Position numbers and translations under genes: made by a program | In this document: piece by piece, positions 29,690 through 38,549 of the stretch | Layout of the letters: each line of letters starts with the position of its first letter | Numbering within the stretch: the stretch's first letter is position 1 | Assembly (NCBI GenBank): GCA_011754535.1 | Contig: JAAQVN010000001.1 | Coordinates: 4,092,001-4,156,000, forward strand | Reading direction: 5' to 3' | Length of the DNA stretch: 64,000 nt | Source: Enterobacter asburiae | Lineage (GTDB): Bacteria; Pseudomonadota; Gammaproteobacteria; Enterobacterales; Enterobacteriaceae | Notes under the pieces: generated by a model | Told to the model about the DNA's origin: nothing | Databases searched by the model: none | What the model saw: the letters and a program-made list of their open reading frames with translations, nothing else

Positions 29690-30850
29690 ATGGAACGAGT
29701 CGGTATTACCGAGCGCCCGGACTGGCGCGAAAAAGCCACCGAATACGGTTTTAACTTTCACACCATGTACGGGGAGCCGTACTGGTGTGAAGATGCTTAC
29801 TACAAACTGACGCTCGACCAGGTGGAAAAACTGGAAGAGGTGACGGCCGAGCTGCACCAGATGTGCCTGAAGGTTGTGGAAAAAGTCATCGACAGCGACG
29901 CGCTGATGACCAAATTCCGTATTCCGAAGCACACCTGGAGTTTCGTCCGGCAGTCGTGGAAAACAAATCAGCCCTCGCTTTACTCTCGCCTCGATCTGGC
30001 GTGGGACGGCATGGGTGAACCGAAGCTGTTAGAAAACAACGCAGATACGCCAACCTCCCTTTATGAAGCGGCGTTCTTCCAGTGGATTTGGCTGGAAGAT
30101 CAGATGAACGCCGGAAACCTGCCGGAAGGCAGCGACCAGTTCAACAGCCTGCAGGAAAAGCTGATTGAGCGTTTTGCCGAGCTGCGGGAGCAGTTTGGCT
30201 TCAACCTGCTGCATCTTGCCTGCTGCCGCGACACGGAAGAAGACCGTGGTACGGTTCAGTATCTGCAGGACTGCGCTGCTGAAGCTGAAGTGGCGACCGA
30301 GTTCCTCTATATCGAGGATATCGGCCTGGGGGAAAAAGGTCAGTTTACGGATATGCAGGATCAGGTGATCAGCAACCTGTTCAAGCTCTATCCGTGGGAA
30401 TACATGCTGCGCGAAATGTTCTCCACCAAGCTGGAAGACGCGGGCGTGCGCTGGCTGGAACCGGCATGGAAGAGCATTATCTCTAATAAAGCCCTGCTGC
30501 CGATGCTGTGGGAGATGTTCCCGAACCATCCTAACCTGCTGCCAGCTTATTTTGCGGAAGATGATTTCCCGCCGATGGAAAAATACGTCGTTAAGCCGAT
30601 TTTTTCCCGCGAAGGGGCGAACGTCTCAATTATCGAAAACGGTAAAACGCTGGAAGCGGTTGAAGGACCGTACGGCGAAGAAGGAATGATCGTCCAGGAA
30701 TTCTGGCAACTGCCGAAGTTTGGCGACAGCTATACGCTGATTGGCAGCTGGCTCATCAACGATCGGCCCGCCGGGATTGGCATTCGCGAAGACCGCGCGC
30801 TGATCACCCAGGATCTGTCGCGGTTTTATCCGCATATCTTTGTGGAGTAA
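29690..30850 (+). CDS. ygiC: Glutathionylspermidine synthase-like ATP-grasp ligase YgiC
   Basis: A 386-residue ATP-grasp enzyme of the GSP_synth family, full length relative to E. coli YgiC. The conserved C-terminal ATP-grasp parts are visible as [16 protein letters not shown] (about 300) and [12 protein letters not shown]. The N-terminal part has the ARPDW-like [14 protein letters not shown] opening. It probably forms an amide or peptide bond using ATP, but the substrate is unknown. It is coupled to ygiB, so it may act on or with that protein. Confidence 0.92.
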   Translation: MERVGITERPDWREKATEYGFNFHTMYGEPYWCEDAYYKLTLDQVEKLEEVTAELHQMCLKVVEKVIDSDALMTKFRIPKHTWSFVRQSWKTNQPSLYSRLDLAWDGMGEPKLLENNADTPTSLYEAAFFQWIWLEDQMNAGNLPEGSDQFNSLQEKLIERFAELREQFGFNLLHLACCRDTEEDRGTVQYLQDCAAEAEVATEFLYIEDIGLGEKGQFTDMQDQVISNLFKLYPWEYMLREMFSTKLEDAGVRWLEPAWKSIISNKALLPMLWEMFPNHPNLLPAYFAEDDFPPMEKYVVKPIFSREGANVSIIENGKTLEAVEGPYGEEGMIVQEFWQLPKFGDSYTLIGSWLINDRPAGIGIREDRALITQDLSRFYPHIFVE

Positions 30851-30863
30851 GACTGCGGCCTGG

Positions 30864-30936
30864 TGCCCTCACCCCAGCCCTCTCCCACTGGGAGAGGGTG
30901 CAAACACTAAAAACGGCAACCTGAGGTTGCCGTTTT
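30864..30936. terminator. Palindrome and bidirectional terminator between ygiC and ygiD
   Basis: CCCTCTCCC (30878-30886) / GGGAGAGGG (30890-30898) is followed by AACGGCAACC (30912-30921) / GGTTGCCGTT (30925-30934) with a TGA loop and flanking A and T runs. The second is a good intrinsic terminator for both convergent genes. Confidence 0.85.
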
Positions 30937-30943
30937 GCTTTTA

Positions 30944-31732
30944 TTATCCCACCTGCACCGACAGCATACTCAAACTGCCCATCTCAATGCCGTCAACCGG
31001 AATAGTAACCGGCTCCTGACCGTCCCATGCGCCCAGAACATAAAGCAGCGGCAGGAAGTGTTCCGGCGTCGGGTTAGAAAGCGAACCGCCTTCGTGATCC
31101 AGATAGTTCACCAGCGGATGCTCCTCAACCGGGCCTTGCCAGGTCAGATTCGCTTTGACGTAGTCGTTAAAAGCGGCCGCCCACGGGTAAGGCGTATTCT
31201 CACCGTGCCAGCGCGCCGTGCGCAGGTTATGCACCACGTTGCCGCTTGCCACCAGCATGATGCCTTCATCACGCAGGTTCGTCAGCTTGCGGCCCATCTC
31301 CAGATGCCAGGCTGCCGGTTTAGTGCTATCGATGCTCAACTGCACCATCGGGATATCCGCATCGGGGTACATTTTTATCAGCACGCCCCACGAGCCGTGG
31401 TCAAAGCCCCAGGCTTCTTTATCCAGCGTGACCGGGACAGGAGCCAGCAAATCCACCAGCTTTTGCGCCAGCTCAGGCGATCCTGGAGCCGGATAATGCG
31501 TATCGTACAGCGCCTGCGGGAAGCCGCCGAAATCATGAATGGTCTTTGGTGCTTTCATGGCGGTCACGCCAGTGCCACGGGTGAACCAGTGCGCAGACAC
31601 CACCACAATCGCCTTCGGTCGCGGCAGCGTCTCGCCCAGATGACGCCAGGTACGGGTATAGACGTTGTCTTCCAGAACGTTCATTGGGCTACCGTGGCCT
31701 AAAAACAGGGCCGGCATACGGGAAGAAGACAT
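30944..31732 (-). CDS. ygiD: 4,5-DOPA dioxygenase extradiol-type protein YgiD
   Basis: A 262-residue LigB-type class III extradiol dioxygenase fold. The metal His residues lie in ALFLGHGSPMNV (about 13), VVVSAHWFTRG (about 51) and SGNVVHNLR (about 174). The family opens catechol rings; E. coli YgiD is a zinc-dependent 4,5-DOPA dioxygenase. Start MSSSRMPALF follows TAAGGATACC. It is convergent with ygiC. In E. coli zupT and ribB follow, but a fimbrial operon lies in that place here. Confidence 0.93.
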   Translation of the reverse strand: MSSSRMPALFLGHGSPMNVLEDNVYTRTWRHLGETLPRPKAIVVVSAHWFTRGTGVTAMKAPKTIHDFGGFPQALYDTHYPAPGSPELAQKLVDLLAPVPVTLDKEAWGFDHGSWGVLIKMYPDADIPMVQLSIDSTKPAAWHLEMGRKLTNLRDEGIMLVASGNVVHNLRTARWHGENTPYPWAAAFNDYVKANLTWQGPVEEHPLVNYLDHEGGSLSNPTPEHFLPLLYVLGAWDGQEPVTIPVDGIEMGSLSMLSVQVG

Positions 31733-32171
31733 GGTGGTATCCTTAGAGAAGATGTCAATTTGATGGTTCTACATTACGCGCATTCAGATAAAGATGAACG
31801 CAGATAACCATGAAGATCATCATCAGGAAATTTGAATGTTTTCACGTTTAATTAAGGCATTCTCATTAGACTTTACTGTCAGGATGTGACATAAAGATAA
31901 AACTAAAATCTTTACCAGTAATTGGTATCAATTATTGTCAATTTTTACCGGCTAAAAAATATGTCAAAAAAAGTAACATTATTATCGCAGACCCGTGCCT
32001 AAATAATGAAAACCAGCCTACACTTACATTCATCAGATGCTATATATCAAGATGTACTTAAAATAAGTTTAAGCTATAGTAATCGCATTCTCTCTCCGTC
32101 CTCCCGTATACTTAATTTGCATCCTGAAATTAATATTCAGAGTATGAATTCATTTGAAAAAGGATATTTTC
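31733..32171. promoter_or_regulatory. A/T-rich control region of the fimbrial operon
   Basis: A 439-base gap, markedly A/T richer than its surroundings, between divergent ygiD and the fimbrial operon. It is the kind of region silenced by H-NS. It contains the palindrome TACCA-GTAAT-TGGTA at 31913-31927. I found no flanking inverted repeats or recombinase gene of the fimS phase-switch type. Confidence 0.5.
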
Positions 32172-32732
32172 ATGTATATGGGTAAAAAAGTACTGTTAGC
32201 GGTTGCGATGGCTGCCATTGTATCGAGTTCTGCCTTCGCGGAAGAACAGGGTTCCGGCAAAATTAAATTTAAAGGCGTGGTTATTGATGCACCATGCAGC
32301 ATTGCACCGGACAGCGTTGACAAAGAAGTTGACCTGGGTGAAGTGACCACTGCCGTTATTAATGCCAACAAAAAGTCTACTGCTGTTCCGGTTGATATTA
32401 ACCTGGAAAACTGCCAGCTTGACGATCCTGCTGATGAGACCGACACGCCAATTACCAAAGTCGATGTCACCTTCACCAGCGCAGCAACAGACGCGACTGA
32501 CACCAGTCTCATGACCAACACCTATGCCAGCGGCGCACAGAACGTGGGCGTTCGTTTGCTGGATAACGCCGAATCCAACATCACGCTGGGCGCGGCTAAT
32601 GAAGTTGATCTGCTGGCAGGCTCCACTACTCAAACGCTGCACTTTAAAGCGTTAATGGAAGTGCCTGCAGGTAAAACCGCGACTGCCGGCCAGGTAGAAG
32701 CCACCGCCAACTATGTGCTGATGTACAAATAA
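32172..32732 (+). CDS. Major fimbrial subunit (YgiL-like)
   Basis: A 186-residue type 1-class pilin. The start at 32172 is preferred because AAAGGA lies 8 bases upstream; ATG 32178 is the alternative. The signal peptide (GKKVLLAVAMAAIVSSSAFA) precedes the mature pilin, with the conserved Cys pair (APCSI and LENCQL) and the C-terminal beta-strand (EATANYVLMYK) with the penultimate Tyr. GKIKFKGVVIDAPCSI resembles E. coli YgiL. It is first in the operon, as expected for the most abundant subunit. Confidence 0.88.
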   Translation: MYMGKKVLLAVAMAAIVSSSAFAEEQGSGKIKFKGVVIDAPCSIAPDSVDKEVDLGEVTTAVINANKKSTAVPVDINLENCQLDDPADETDTPITKVDVTFTSAATDATDTSLMTNTYASGAQNVGVRLLDNAESNITLGAANEVDLLAGSTTQTLHFKALMEVPAGKTATAGQVEATANYVLMYK

Positions 32733-32802
32733 TACTACGCGACAAAACAGACCGACTGGCTTAATGCGTCAGTCGGTCCGCAACATTATTTTGAGTAACA
32801 GG

Positions 32803-35244
32803 ATGATGACATATAAATTACAAAAAACAATCATCATTGCGTCCCTGTTAATGACGAAATTCACCTACGCCACTGAATTTAATATCAATGCCATTGATAA
32901 AGACCAGCGAGGCAGCGTCGATCTTTCTCTTTTTAAAGATGAAATAGCCGTCATACCCGGAAGCTATTTTGTTACCGTTTCTATTAATGACGTTCCACTG
33001 GCGAACGGATGGCAGCTTAACTGGAAAGCGTTTAATGATTCAGTACAGGTATGTATTCCGTCTGAACTGGCTGATACCTTTGCACTAAAAGATGATATTC
33101 GTAACGCTTTACCCGAAAAAGACGGATGCATTGATTTCACCTCCCGGCCCGATATTACCTTTACGTTTGAGCAAACAACCCAAACGTTAAAAGTTACCGT
33201 TCCGCAGGCATGGCTGCAGTATCGTGCCGCTGACTGGATGCCTCCCTCCACATGGGACAACGGCGTGCCGGGCGTATTGCTGGATTACAACCTGTTCGCC
33301 AGCCATTACCAGCCCAATAACGGATCGGCCTCGGATAACGCCAACACCTACGGGACCGCCGGTGCCAATATGGGGCCATGGCGGTTGCGCAGCGATTATC
33401 AGTACTCACAAACGCATACTGACGCCGGCTCTGAACATGACGGACGTTTTTCCCGTGTTTACATGTTCCGCCCCTTGCCTTCACTCGGGGCGAAGTTGAC
33501 CCTTGGCGAAACGGATTTTCAGTCTGCCATTTTTGATGCGTTTACCTATACCGGCGCCTCCCTGATCAGCGATGAACGCATGCTACCATGGTCCCTGCGG
33601 GGTTACGCGCCACAAATTATCGGGATTGCGCAAACCAACGCGACGGTCACGGTCAGCCTGGCCGATCGCGTGATCTATCAAAGTAAAGTTCCGCCGGGAC
33701 CGTTTGTTATTCAGGATCTTAACCAGTCGGTACAGGGCACGCTGGACGTCAAGGTGACAGAAGAGGATGGGCGCGTCAGCACCTTCCAGGTCTCGGCAGA
33801 ATCGGTGCCGTTTTTAACGCGTAAAGGTCAGGTTCGCTATAAGCTGGCGGCCGGAAAAGCGCGAAAAGACGCGTCTCATGACGTTGAAGATAACGCCTTT
33901 ATGAGCGGTGAATTATCCTGGGGTATGCTGTCACAAACCTCCCTTTATGGCGGTTCGCTCGCCGATGGCGATCGTTACCGGTCCGTTGCCGCCGGGATCG
34001 GACAAAATATGGAGTACCTGGGCGCCCTCTCTTTTGACGTGACGCAGGCGACCAGCCGGTTGCCCAATCAGAATAGCCAGACAGGTTACAGCTACCGCTT
34101 TAACTACAGTAAACGTTTCGATACCACCGGTAGCCAGCTTACGCTCGCCAGCTATCGCTACTCAGACCCGCAGTTTCTCAGCTACGCCCGTTTTCTGGAT
34201 GATGACGATAATGACCGCCAGTCAGAAAAACAGACGCTCAGCGTGACGGCAAGCCAGTACATTTCAGCGCTATCGCTCAACCTCTATGTCAACATGCTGC
34301 GTCAAACCTGGTGGAATGACACCCCCTCAACAACGGGCAGCGTGACAGCAGGCTATAACTTTGACATTGGTCGCTGGAAAAACCTGGGCGTCACCGTGTC
34401 GTGGAGTAAAACGCACTATGAAGACGAAGACGACGATACGCAGTTCTACCTCTCACTGAGCGTACCGCTCGACCCCGATCATCGTCTGAATTACGACCTG
34501 CGTAACGGCGACAGTCTGAGCCAGAACGTTTCGTGGTATGACACATCAGACCGCAACAATACCTGGGGTGTTTCCGCAGGTACCGAGAGCGAGAAATCAG
34601 ATGCCGGCGCGCAGGTGAGCGGTAACTATCAACATTATTCTCCATATGGCGACCTGAATCTCTCCGGGAGTTATAAGGCTAATGAATACAACTCCCTGAG
34701 TGCCAGCTGGAATGGCTCCTTCACCTCAACGGCCAAAGGCGCTGCGCTGCATCGTCGCAGCTACGGTAACGAGCCGCGTGTGATGGTCAGTACCGACGGC
34801 GTAGGCAACATCCCGCTGAACATGTCGCGGGATGAAACCAACCGCTTTGGCATTGGCGTTTTACCGTCCATTTCCAGCTATTCGCCCTCCAGCGTGCAGG
34901 TCAATATGAACAATCTGCCCGACGGCGTAGACGTGGACACCCGCGTTGTGACTTCAACCTGGACAGAGGGCGCCATCGGGTACCGTCAAATTGCAACCCG
35001 CGCAGGCAACGATATTACAGGCATCTTACGTACGCCGTCCGGCGCGCCGCCGCTGGGGGCGATTGTTCGCCTGCTGGATAACGATCGACAGATTGGAATG
35101 GTCGCCGATGATGGCCACGTCTGGCTGGGCGCCGTAGAGCCAGAACAGCAGTTCCGCGTAACGTGGGGAGACAATCAGCAGTGTCGCTTCGCGTTACCTT
35201 CACAACTCGAAAACAGTATGCAGTTGATACTGCCATGTCAGTAA
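32803..35244 (+). CDS. Outer membrane fimbrial usher (YqiG/FimD family)
   Basis: An 813-residue usher from the ATG at 32803 (GAG 7 bases upstream); ATG 32806 is equally possible. A signal peptide (TIIIASLLMTKFTYA) is followed by the N-terminal chaperone-binding domain (FNINAIDKDQRGSVDLSLF), the barrel with plug (PPGPFVIQDLNQSVQGTLDVK at about 295-315 is diagnostic), and C-terminal domains ending in the Cys pair (QQCRFALPS ... LILPCQ). It forms the outer-membrane pore that assembles pilins delivered by the chaperone. It has full length for the family and no frameshift. Confidence 0.92.
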   Translation: MMTYKLQKTIIIASLLMTKFTYATEFNINAIDKDQRGSVDLSLFKDEIAVIPGSYFVTVSINDVPLANGWQLNWKAFNDSVQVCIPSELADTFALKDDIRNALPEKDGCIDFTSRPDITFTFEQTTQTLKVTVPQAWLQYRAADWMPPSTWDNGVPGVLLDYNLFASHYQPNNGSASDNANTYGTAGANMGPWRLRSDYQYSQTHTDAGSEHDGRFSRVYMFRPLPSLGAKLTLGETDFQSAIFDAFTYTGASLISDERMLPWSLRGYAPQIIGIAQTNATVTVSLADRVIYQSKVPPGPFVIQDLNQSVQGTLDVKVTEEDGRVSTFQVSAESVPFLTRKGQVRYKLAAGKARKDASHDVEDNAFMSGELSWGMLSQTSLYGGSLADGDRYRSVAAGIGQNMEYLGALSFDVTQATSRLPNQNSQTGYSYRFNYSKRFDTTGSQLTLASYRYSDPQFLSYARFLDDDDNDRQSEKQTLSVTASQYISALSLNLYVNMLRQTWWNDTPSTTGSVTAGYNFDIGRWKNLGVTVSWSKTHYEDEDDDTQFYLSLSVPLDPDHRLNYDLRNGDSLSQNVSWYDTSDRNNTWGVSAGTESEKSDAGAQVSGNYQHYSPYGDLNLSGSYKANEYNSLSASWNGSFTSTAKGAALHRRSYGNEPRVMVSTDGVGNIPLNMSRDETNRFGIGVLPSISSYSPSSVQVNMNNLPDGVDVDTRVVTSTWTEGAIGYRQIATRAGNDITGILRTPSGAPPLGAIVRLLDNDRQIGMVADDGHVWLGAVEPEQQFRVTWGDNQQCRFALPSQLENSMQLILPCQ

Positions 35245-35250
35245 GAAATC

Positions 35251-36015
35251 ATGATGAAATTCACCCTACTTAAAAACCTGTGCCTGATGCTTATCGGCAC
35301 CGCATTTGCCAGCCACGCAGCCGTTAACCTGGACCGCACGCGCATTGTCTTCCCGGAAAGCGACAAGGCCAGCAGCCTGAAGATAGAAAACCAGAGCAAA
35401 GCGCTACCCTATCTGGCGCTCTCCTGGATTGAAGATGAGAAAGGCCGCAAGGAGGATACGCACTTCATGGCGCTGCCTCCGATTCAACGCATTGAAGCGG
35501 GCTCCGCGTCGCAGGTCAGGATCGTTAAGCAAGCGGCCACCGGCCAGTTGCCAAAAGACAGGGAATCCCTGTTCTATTTCAACCTGCGCGAAGTGCCGCC
35601 AAAAAGCACCAGCGCCAGCGAAGAGCGCAGCGTCATGCAGGTGGCGATGCAGAGCAGGATCAAACTGTTCTGGCGTCCTAAAGCAATTACCAAAAAGCCC
35701 GGCGAGCAGGCAGAAATGCGGATGGAAATTTCAGCCACCGCGAAAGGGCTGACTATACATAACCCGACGCCGTACTACATCACCCTGGCCTGGCTCAGTA
35801 AGAATGCCAAAACCATGCTGCCGGGCTTTGACAGCCTGATGCTTGCACCCTTCGCAACGGCAACAACCTCTACCGGTGACTACCACGGTAATTATTACAG
35901 CATCGGCTATATCGACGATTACGGTGCGTTGAAAAAGGTCGACGTGCAGTGCGTGGGTACAGCGCAGTGCAAACTTACCGAACGGAAGATCGAAAAAGAT
36001 GCGAAATCTCGCTAA
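35251..36015 (+). CDS. Periplasmic fimbrial chaperone (YqiH/FimC family)
   Basis: A 254-residue pilus chaperone. Signal peptide ([14 protein letters not shown]) precedes two Ig-like domains. The family signatures are [29 protein letters not shown] (G1 strand region) and the Arg/Lys pair that anchors pilin C-termini. A Cys pair near the end ([12 protein letters not shown]) is as in the FGS-type group. It lies 6 bases after the usher and overlaps the tip gene by 17 bases. Confidence 0.9.
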   Translation: MMKFTLLKNLCLMLIGTAFASHAAVNLDRTRIVFPESDKASSLKIENQSKALPYLALSWIEDEKGRKEDTHFMALPPIQRIEAGSASQVRIVKQAATGQLPKDRESLFYFNLREVPPKSTSASEERSVMQVAMQSRIKLFWRPKAITKKPGEQAEMRMEISATAKGLTIHNPTPYYITLAWLSKNAKTMLPGFDSLMLAPFATATTSTGDYHGNYYSIGYIDDYGALKKVDVQCVGTAQCKLTERKIEKDAKSR

Positions 36016-37060
36016 TGTCCTGTTTATTTTGCTGGTTTCTGCACTGCCGTTAAAAGAGGCGCTGGCGCTGGACTGCTATCTGGGCGGCTCCGGCGGTCCC
36101 GTTGAGGAGACCAAAACCATCTCGCCGTTCGCCATTCCCAGCAATGCGCAGGTGGGCGAAAAAATTTGGGAATCAGATGACATCAAAATTCCGGTGACAT
36201 GCAACCACAACGTTGTCGGCGGTTTTGAACAAGAAGATATCTTCGCCTGGGTAAACCCTTATCCTGCCGCATCGGATCCCTATTATGAACTGGGCGTGAC
36301 CTATGAAGGGATGGATTACGATGCAACCGGCCAGCCTAACGGCGTCGATACCCGCCAGTGTCTGGACAACCAAAACATCACGATTTATACCCCGGCGCAG
36401 ATCCGGCAGATGGGCTGGGAAAACCTGATCTGCTCCGGTAACCCGGACGATATCCATACCTCGCGCACCTTTGTTGCTCGCCTGCGCTTATACGTCAAAA
36501 TCAAAGCGATGCCGCCCCACGGCTACGTCAGCTCCCTGGGCGATTACATCGTTGTCCAGTTTGACGGAAAAGGCGGCGTGAACCAGATGTCGGACGCGAA
36601 AAACCTCAAATATCACATCAACGGTCTGCAAAACATTACCGTGCTGGATTGTGGGGCGACGTTCAGTATTTTCCCGGAGAATCAGGAGATTGATTTTGGC
36701 ACCTTCAGCGCGCGCGATATTGTGAATCAGCAGACGCGTAGACGAACCTTTTCGGTGAAGACGACGAAGGTGCAGGATGCACAATGTTCAGATGGGTTCA
36801 AAATGGATTCGTCGTTCTATACTACGGAATCGCTCACCGCTGAGGACACGGCATTACTTATTGGGAATGGCTTGCAGTTGAGAATACTCAACGGCACTCA
36901 GCCCTACACCTTTAACCACTATGAAGAATATGCCGATTTTACGGGCAGCACGCTGCAATATCAGCAGGATTACACCGCAGAGTTGTCACCCGTAGAAGGA
37001 AAAGCTATCCAGTCCGGTCCTTTCGAAACCGTGGTGTTATTCAAAATTAACTATCATTAG
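35999..37060 (+). CDS. Fimbrial tip adhesin (YqiI-like)
   Basis: A 353-residue two-domain tip adhesin. Signal peptide ([17 protein letters not shown]) precedes an N-terminal receptor-binding domain (about 25-215). A C-terminal pilin-like domain follows (about 215-353: [21 protein letters not shown] ... VVLFKINYH). Its last gene position, length (E. coli YqiI is about 354) and overlap with the chaperone match the Yqi fimbriae (ExPEC adhesin I). The receptor is not predictable. Confidence 0.85.
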   Translation: MRNLANVLFILLVSALPLKEALALDCYLGGSGGPVEETKTISPFAIPSNAQVGEKIWESDDIKIPVTCNHNVVGGFEQEDIFAWVNPYPAASDPYYELGVTYEGMDYDATGQPNGVDTRQCLDNQNITIYTPAQIRQMGWENLICSGNPDDIHTSRTFVARLRLYVKIKAMPPHGYVSSLGDYIVVQFDGKGGVNQMSDAKNLKYHINGLQNITVLDCGATFSIFPENQEIDFGTFSARDIVNQQTRRRTFSVKTTKVQDAQCSDGFKMDSSFYTTESLTAEDTALLIGNGLQLRILNGTQPYTFNHYEEYADFTGSTLQYQQDYTAELSPVEGKAIQSGPFETVVLFKINYH

Positions 37061-37065
37061 CAACA

Positions 37066-37091
37066 AAAAAGCCGGGTTTCCCCGGCTTTTT
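37066..37091. terminator. Bidirectional terminator between fimbrial operon and ribB
   Basis: Stem AAAAAGCCGGG / CCCGGCTTTTT with a TTTC loop, between the stop codons of convergent genes. Flanking A and T runs make it an efficient terminator in both directions. Confidence 0.9.
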
Positions 37092-37104
37092 CACATCAGC
37101 AACT

Positions 37105-37758
37105 TCAGCTGGCTTTGCGCTCGTGCGCCTGGCGGTACTCCACCAGATCTTCAATCGTCACCACCGGCATGTTGTGCAGACGCGCAAAGGTGATGCACTC
37201 CGGCGCGCGCGCCATGGTGCCGTCATCATTGGTGAGTTCGCACAGTACGCCAGCCGGTTTGAAGCCAGCCAGCGTCACCAGATCGATGGTCGCTTCGGTG
37301 TGGCCACCACGGGTCAGCACGCCTCCCGGCTGCGCACGCAGCGGGAAGACGTGGCCTGGACGATGGAGATCGGATGGTTTTGCGTCATCGGCAATCGCTG
37401 CACGCACGGTCGTCAGACGGTCAGCCGCCGACACACCGGTAGTCACGCCATGGGCCGCTTCAATGGTCACGGTAAAGCCGGTTCCGAAGGCGCTGGTGTT
37501 GTTTTCAACCATCATCGGCAGATCGAGCTGCTGGCGGCGGTCTTCGGTAATACACAGGCATACGATGCCGCTGCCGTGACGGATGGTCAGCGCCATCTGC
37601 TCAACGGTCATGTTTTCGGCGGCAAAAATCATGTCGCCTTCGTTTTCACGGTTTTCATCGTCAAGCACCATCACACCGCGGCCTTCGCGCAGTGCATCCA
37701 GTGCATGTTCAACACGTTGAATTGAAGTGCCAAAAGAGGAAAGTAGCGTCTGATTCAT
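37105..37758 (-). CDS. ribB: 3,4-dihydroxy-2-butanone-4-phosphate synthase
   Basis: A 217-residue riboflavin enzyme of E. coli RibB length. Acidic metal-binding residues lie in [19 protein letters not shown] (residues 30-48). [24 protein letters not shown] carries the catalytic Arg/His motif. It converts ribulose 5-phosphate to the four-carbon precursor of the riboflavin ring. Transcription is preceded by an FMN riboswitch, so it is repressed when FMN is high. Confidence 0.98.
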   Translation of the reverse strand: MNQTLLSSFGTSIQRVEHALDALREGRGVMVLDDENRENEGDMIFAAENMTVEQMALTIRHGSGIVCLCITEDRRQQLDLPMMVENNTSAFGTGFTVTIEAAHGVTTGVSAADRLTTVRAAIADDAKPSDLHRPGHVFPLRAQPGGVLTRGGHTEATIDLVTLAGFKPAGVLCELTNDDGTMARAPECITFARLHNMPVVTIEDLVEYRQAHERKAS

Positions 37759-37827
37759 GGTAAAAAAACCTCATTAACTTTATGGTTACCAGAATCAGGG
37801 CAGTCTTAGGAGCGCCGAACAAGCGGC

Positions 37828-37868
37828 AAAAAAATAACGTGAGCGGGCCATGCCCGACTGGATCGTTA
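37828..37868 (-). terminator. Expression-platform terminator of the ribB leader
   Basis: On the reverse strand UAACG (complement 37864-37868) pairs with CGUUA (37835-37839), enclosing the inner hairpin CGGGC-AUG-GCCCG, and is followed by a run of seven U. This is an intrinsic terminator between the FMN aptamer and ribB, allowing transcription attenuation. Confidence 0.7.
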
Positions 37869-38012
37869 CTCTCTCCCATCCGGACTCTAACCGTCGGCCC
37901 CGGAATTACACCGGATCTGCTGACCTTTGAGAATTCACTCAAAGCGCTCGCGGGCTTTCAGCATGACGCTGATTTACCGCCGGTGGGGAATTTCGCCCCG
38001 CCCTGAGAATAA
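37865..38012 (-). ncRNA. FMN riboswitch (RFN element) of ribB
   Basis: The reverse strand holds the RFN conserved blocks in order: CAGGGCGGGGCGAAATTCCC, CACCGGCGGTAAATCAGC, AGCCCGCGAGCG, GGTCAGCAGATCCGGTG and CCGGGGCCGACGGTTAGAGT, then CCGGATGGGAGAGAGTAACG. It starts within a few bases of the predicted transcript start, and binding of FMN should favour the downstream terminator or block translation. Confidence 0.93.
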
Positions 38013-38020
38013 GCAAGATA

Positions 38021-38049
38021 ACTATAACGCTATTGATTAACCTGGGCAA
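38021..38049 (-). promoter_or_regulatory. ribB promoter
   Basis: Reverse-strand -35 TTGCCC (complement 38044-38049) and -10 TATAGT (38021-38026) are separated by 17 bases. The predicted start near 38014 coincides with the first base of the FMN aptamer. Confidence 0.6.
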
Positions 38050-38073
38050 TGCATAAGCTTCAAACAAATCTGC

Positions 38074-38101
38074 TTTATCCTGGGTCATGACGCGCTACAA
38101 T
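38074..38101 (+). promoter_or_regulatory. ubiK promoter
   Basis: TTTATC (38074-38079) and TACAAT (38096-38101) with a 16-base spacer, about 35 bases before the ubiK ATG. A plausible sigma70 promoter for this single gene. Confidence 0.45.
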
Positions 38102-38135
38102 GTTCATCAACACCGACTTATCAAGGGAAGCCATT

Positions 38136-38432
38136 ATGATTGACCCGAAAAAAATTGAGCAGATCGCGCGTCAGGTTCATGAGTCCATGCCGAAAGGCAT
38201 TCGTGAATTTGGTGATGACGTAGAAAAGAAAATCCGCCAGACGCTGCAGGCGCAGCTGGTTCGCCTTGATTTAGTCAGCCGCGAAGAGTTTGACGTGCAG
38301 ACCCAGGTTCTGCTGCGCACCCGCGAGAAGCTGGCGCTGCTGGAACAGCGTCTGACCGAGCTGGAAAACCGTAATGCACCGGAAGAAGTGAAGCCAGCAC
38401 CGGCTATTCCACCGGTGGACGACCAGGAGTAA
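38136..38432 (+). CDS. ubiK: Ubiquinone biosynthesis accessory factor UbiK (YqiC)
   Basis: A 98-residue BMFP family protein (E. coli about 96). The start at 38136 ([16 protein letters not shown]) follows AAGGGAAGCC. It is an amphipathic, helical protein with a C-terminal coiled coil ([19 protein letters not shown]). It assists UbiJ in the aerobic ubiquinone-forming complex and binds lipid. It is flanked by the ribB leader and a REP/terminator region; single-gene transcription unit. Confidence 0.95.
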   Translation: MIDPKKIEQIARQVHESMPKGIREFGDDVEKKIRQTLQAQLVRLDLVSREEFDVQTQVLLRTREKLALLEQRLTELENRNAPEEVKPAPAIPPVDDQE

Positions 38433-38446
38433 GTGCGGCCTGTTGT

Positions 38447-38518
38447 GCCCGGTGGCGGCTACGCCTTACCGGGCCTACATGAACGCGCAGGTCGGGTAAG
38501 GCGCAGCCGCCACCCGAC
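38447..38518. repeat. REP pair (BIME-like) after ubiK
   Basis: GCCCGGTGGCGGCTACGCC...GGGCCTAC (38447-38478) and an inverted copy GTCGGGTAAGGCGC...CACCCGAC (38491-38518), between convergent ubiK and hldE. The same family is present at 2673 and 22693. Confidence 0.8.
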
Positions 38519-38521
38519 ATA

Positions 38522-38549
38522 AAAAAACGGGCCAACAGGCCCGTTTTTT
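38522..38549. terminator. Bidirectional terminator between ubiK and hldE
   Basis: Stem CGGGCC (38528-38533) / GGCCCG (38538-38543) with an AACA loop, flanked by six A and six T, overlapping the hldE stop. Works for both genes. Confidence 0.9.

Noticed and set aside
31733..32171. fimS-like invertible promoter
   Set aside because: No pair of inverted repeats flanking the promoter and no recombinase gene nearby; only a short palindrome was seen.
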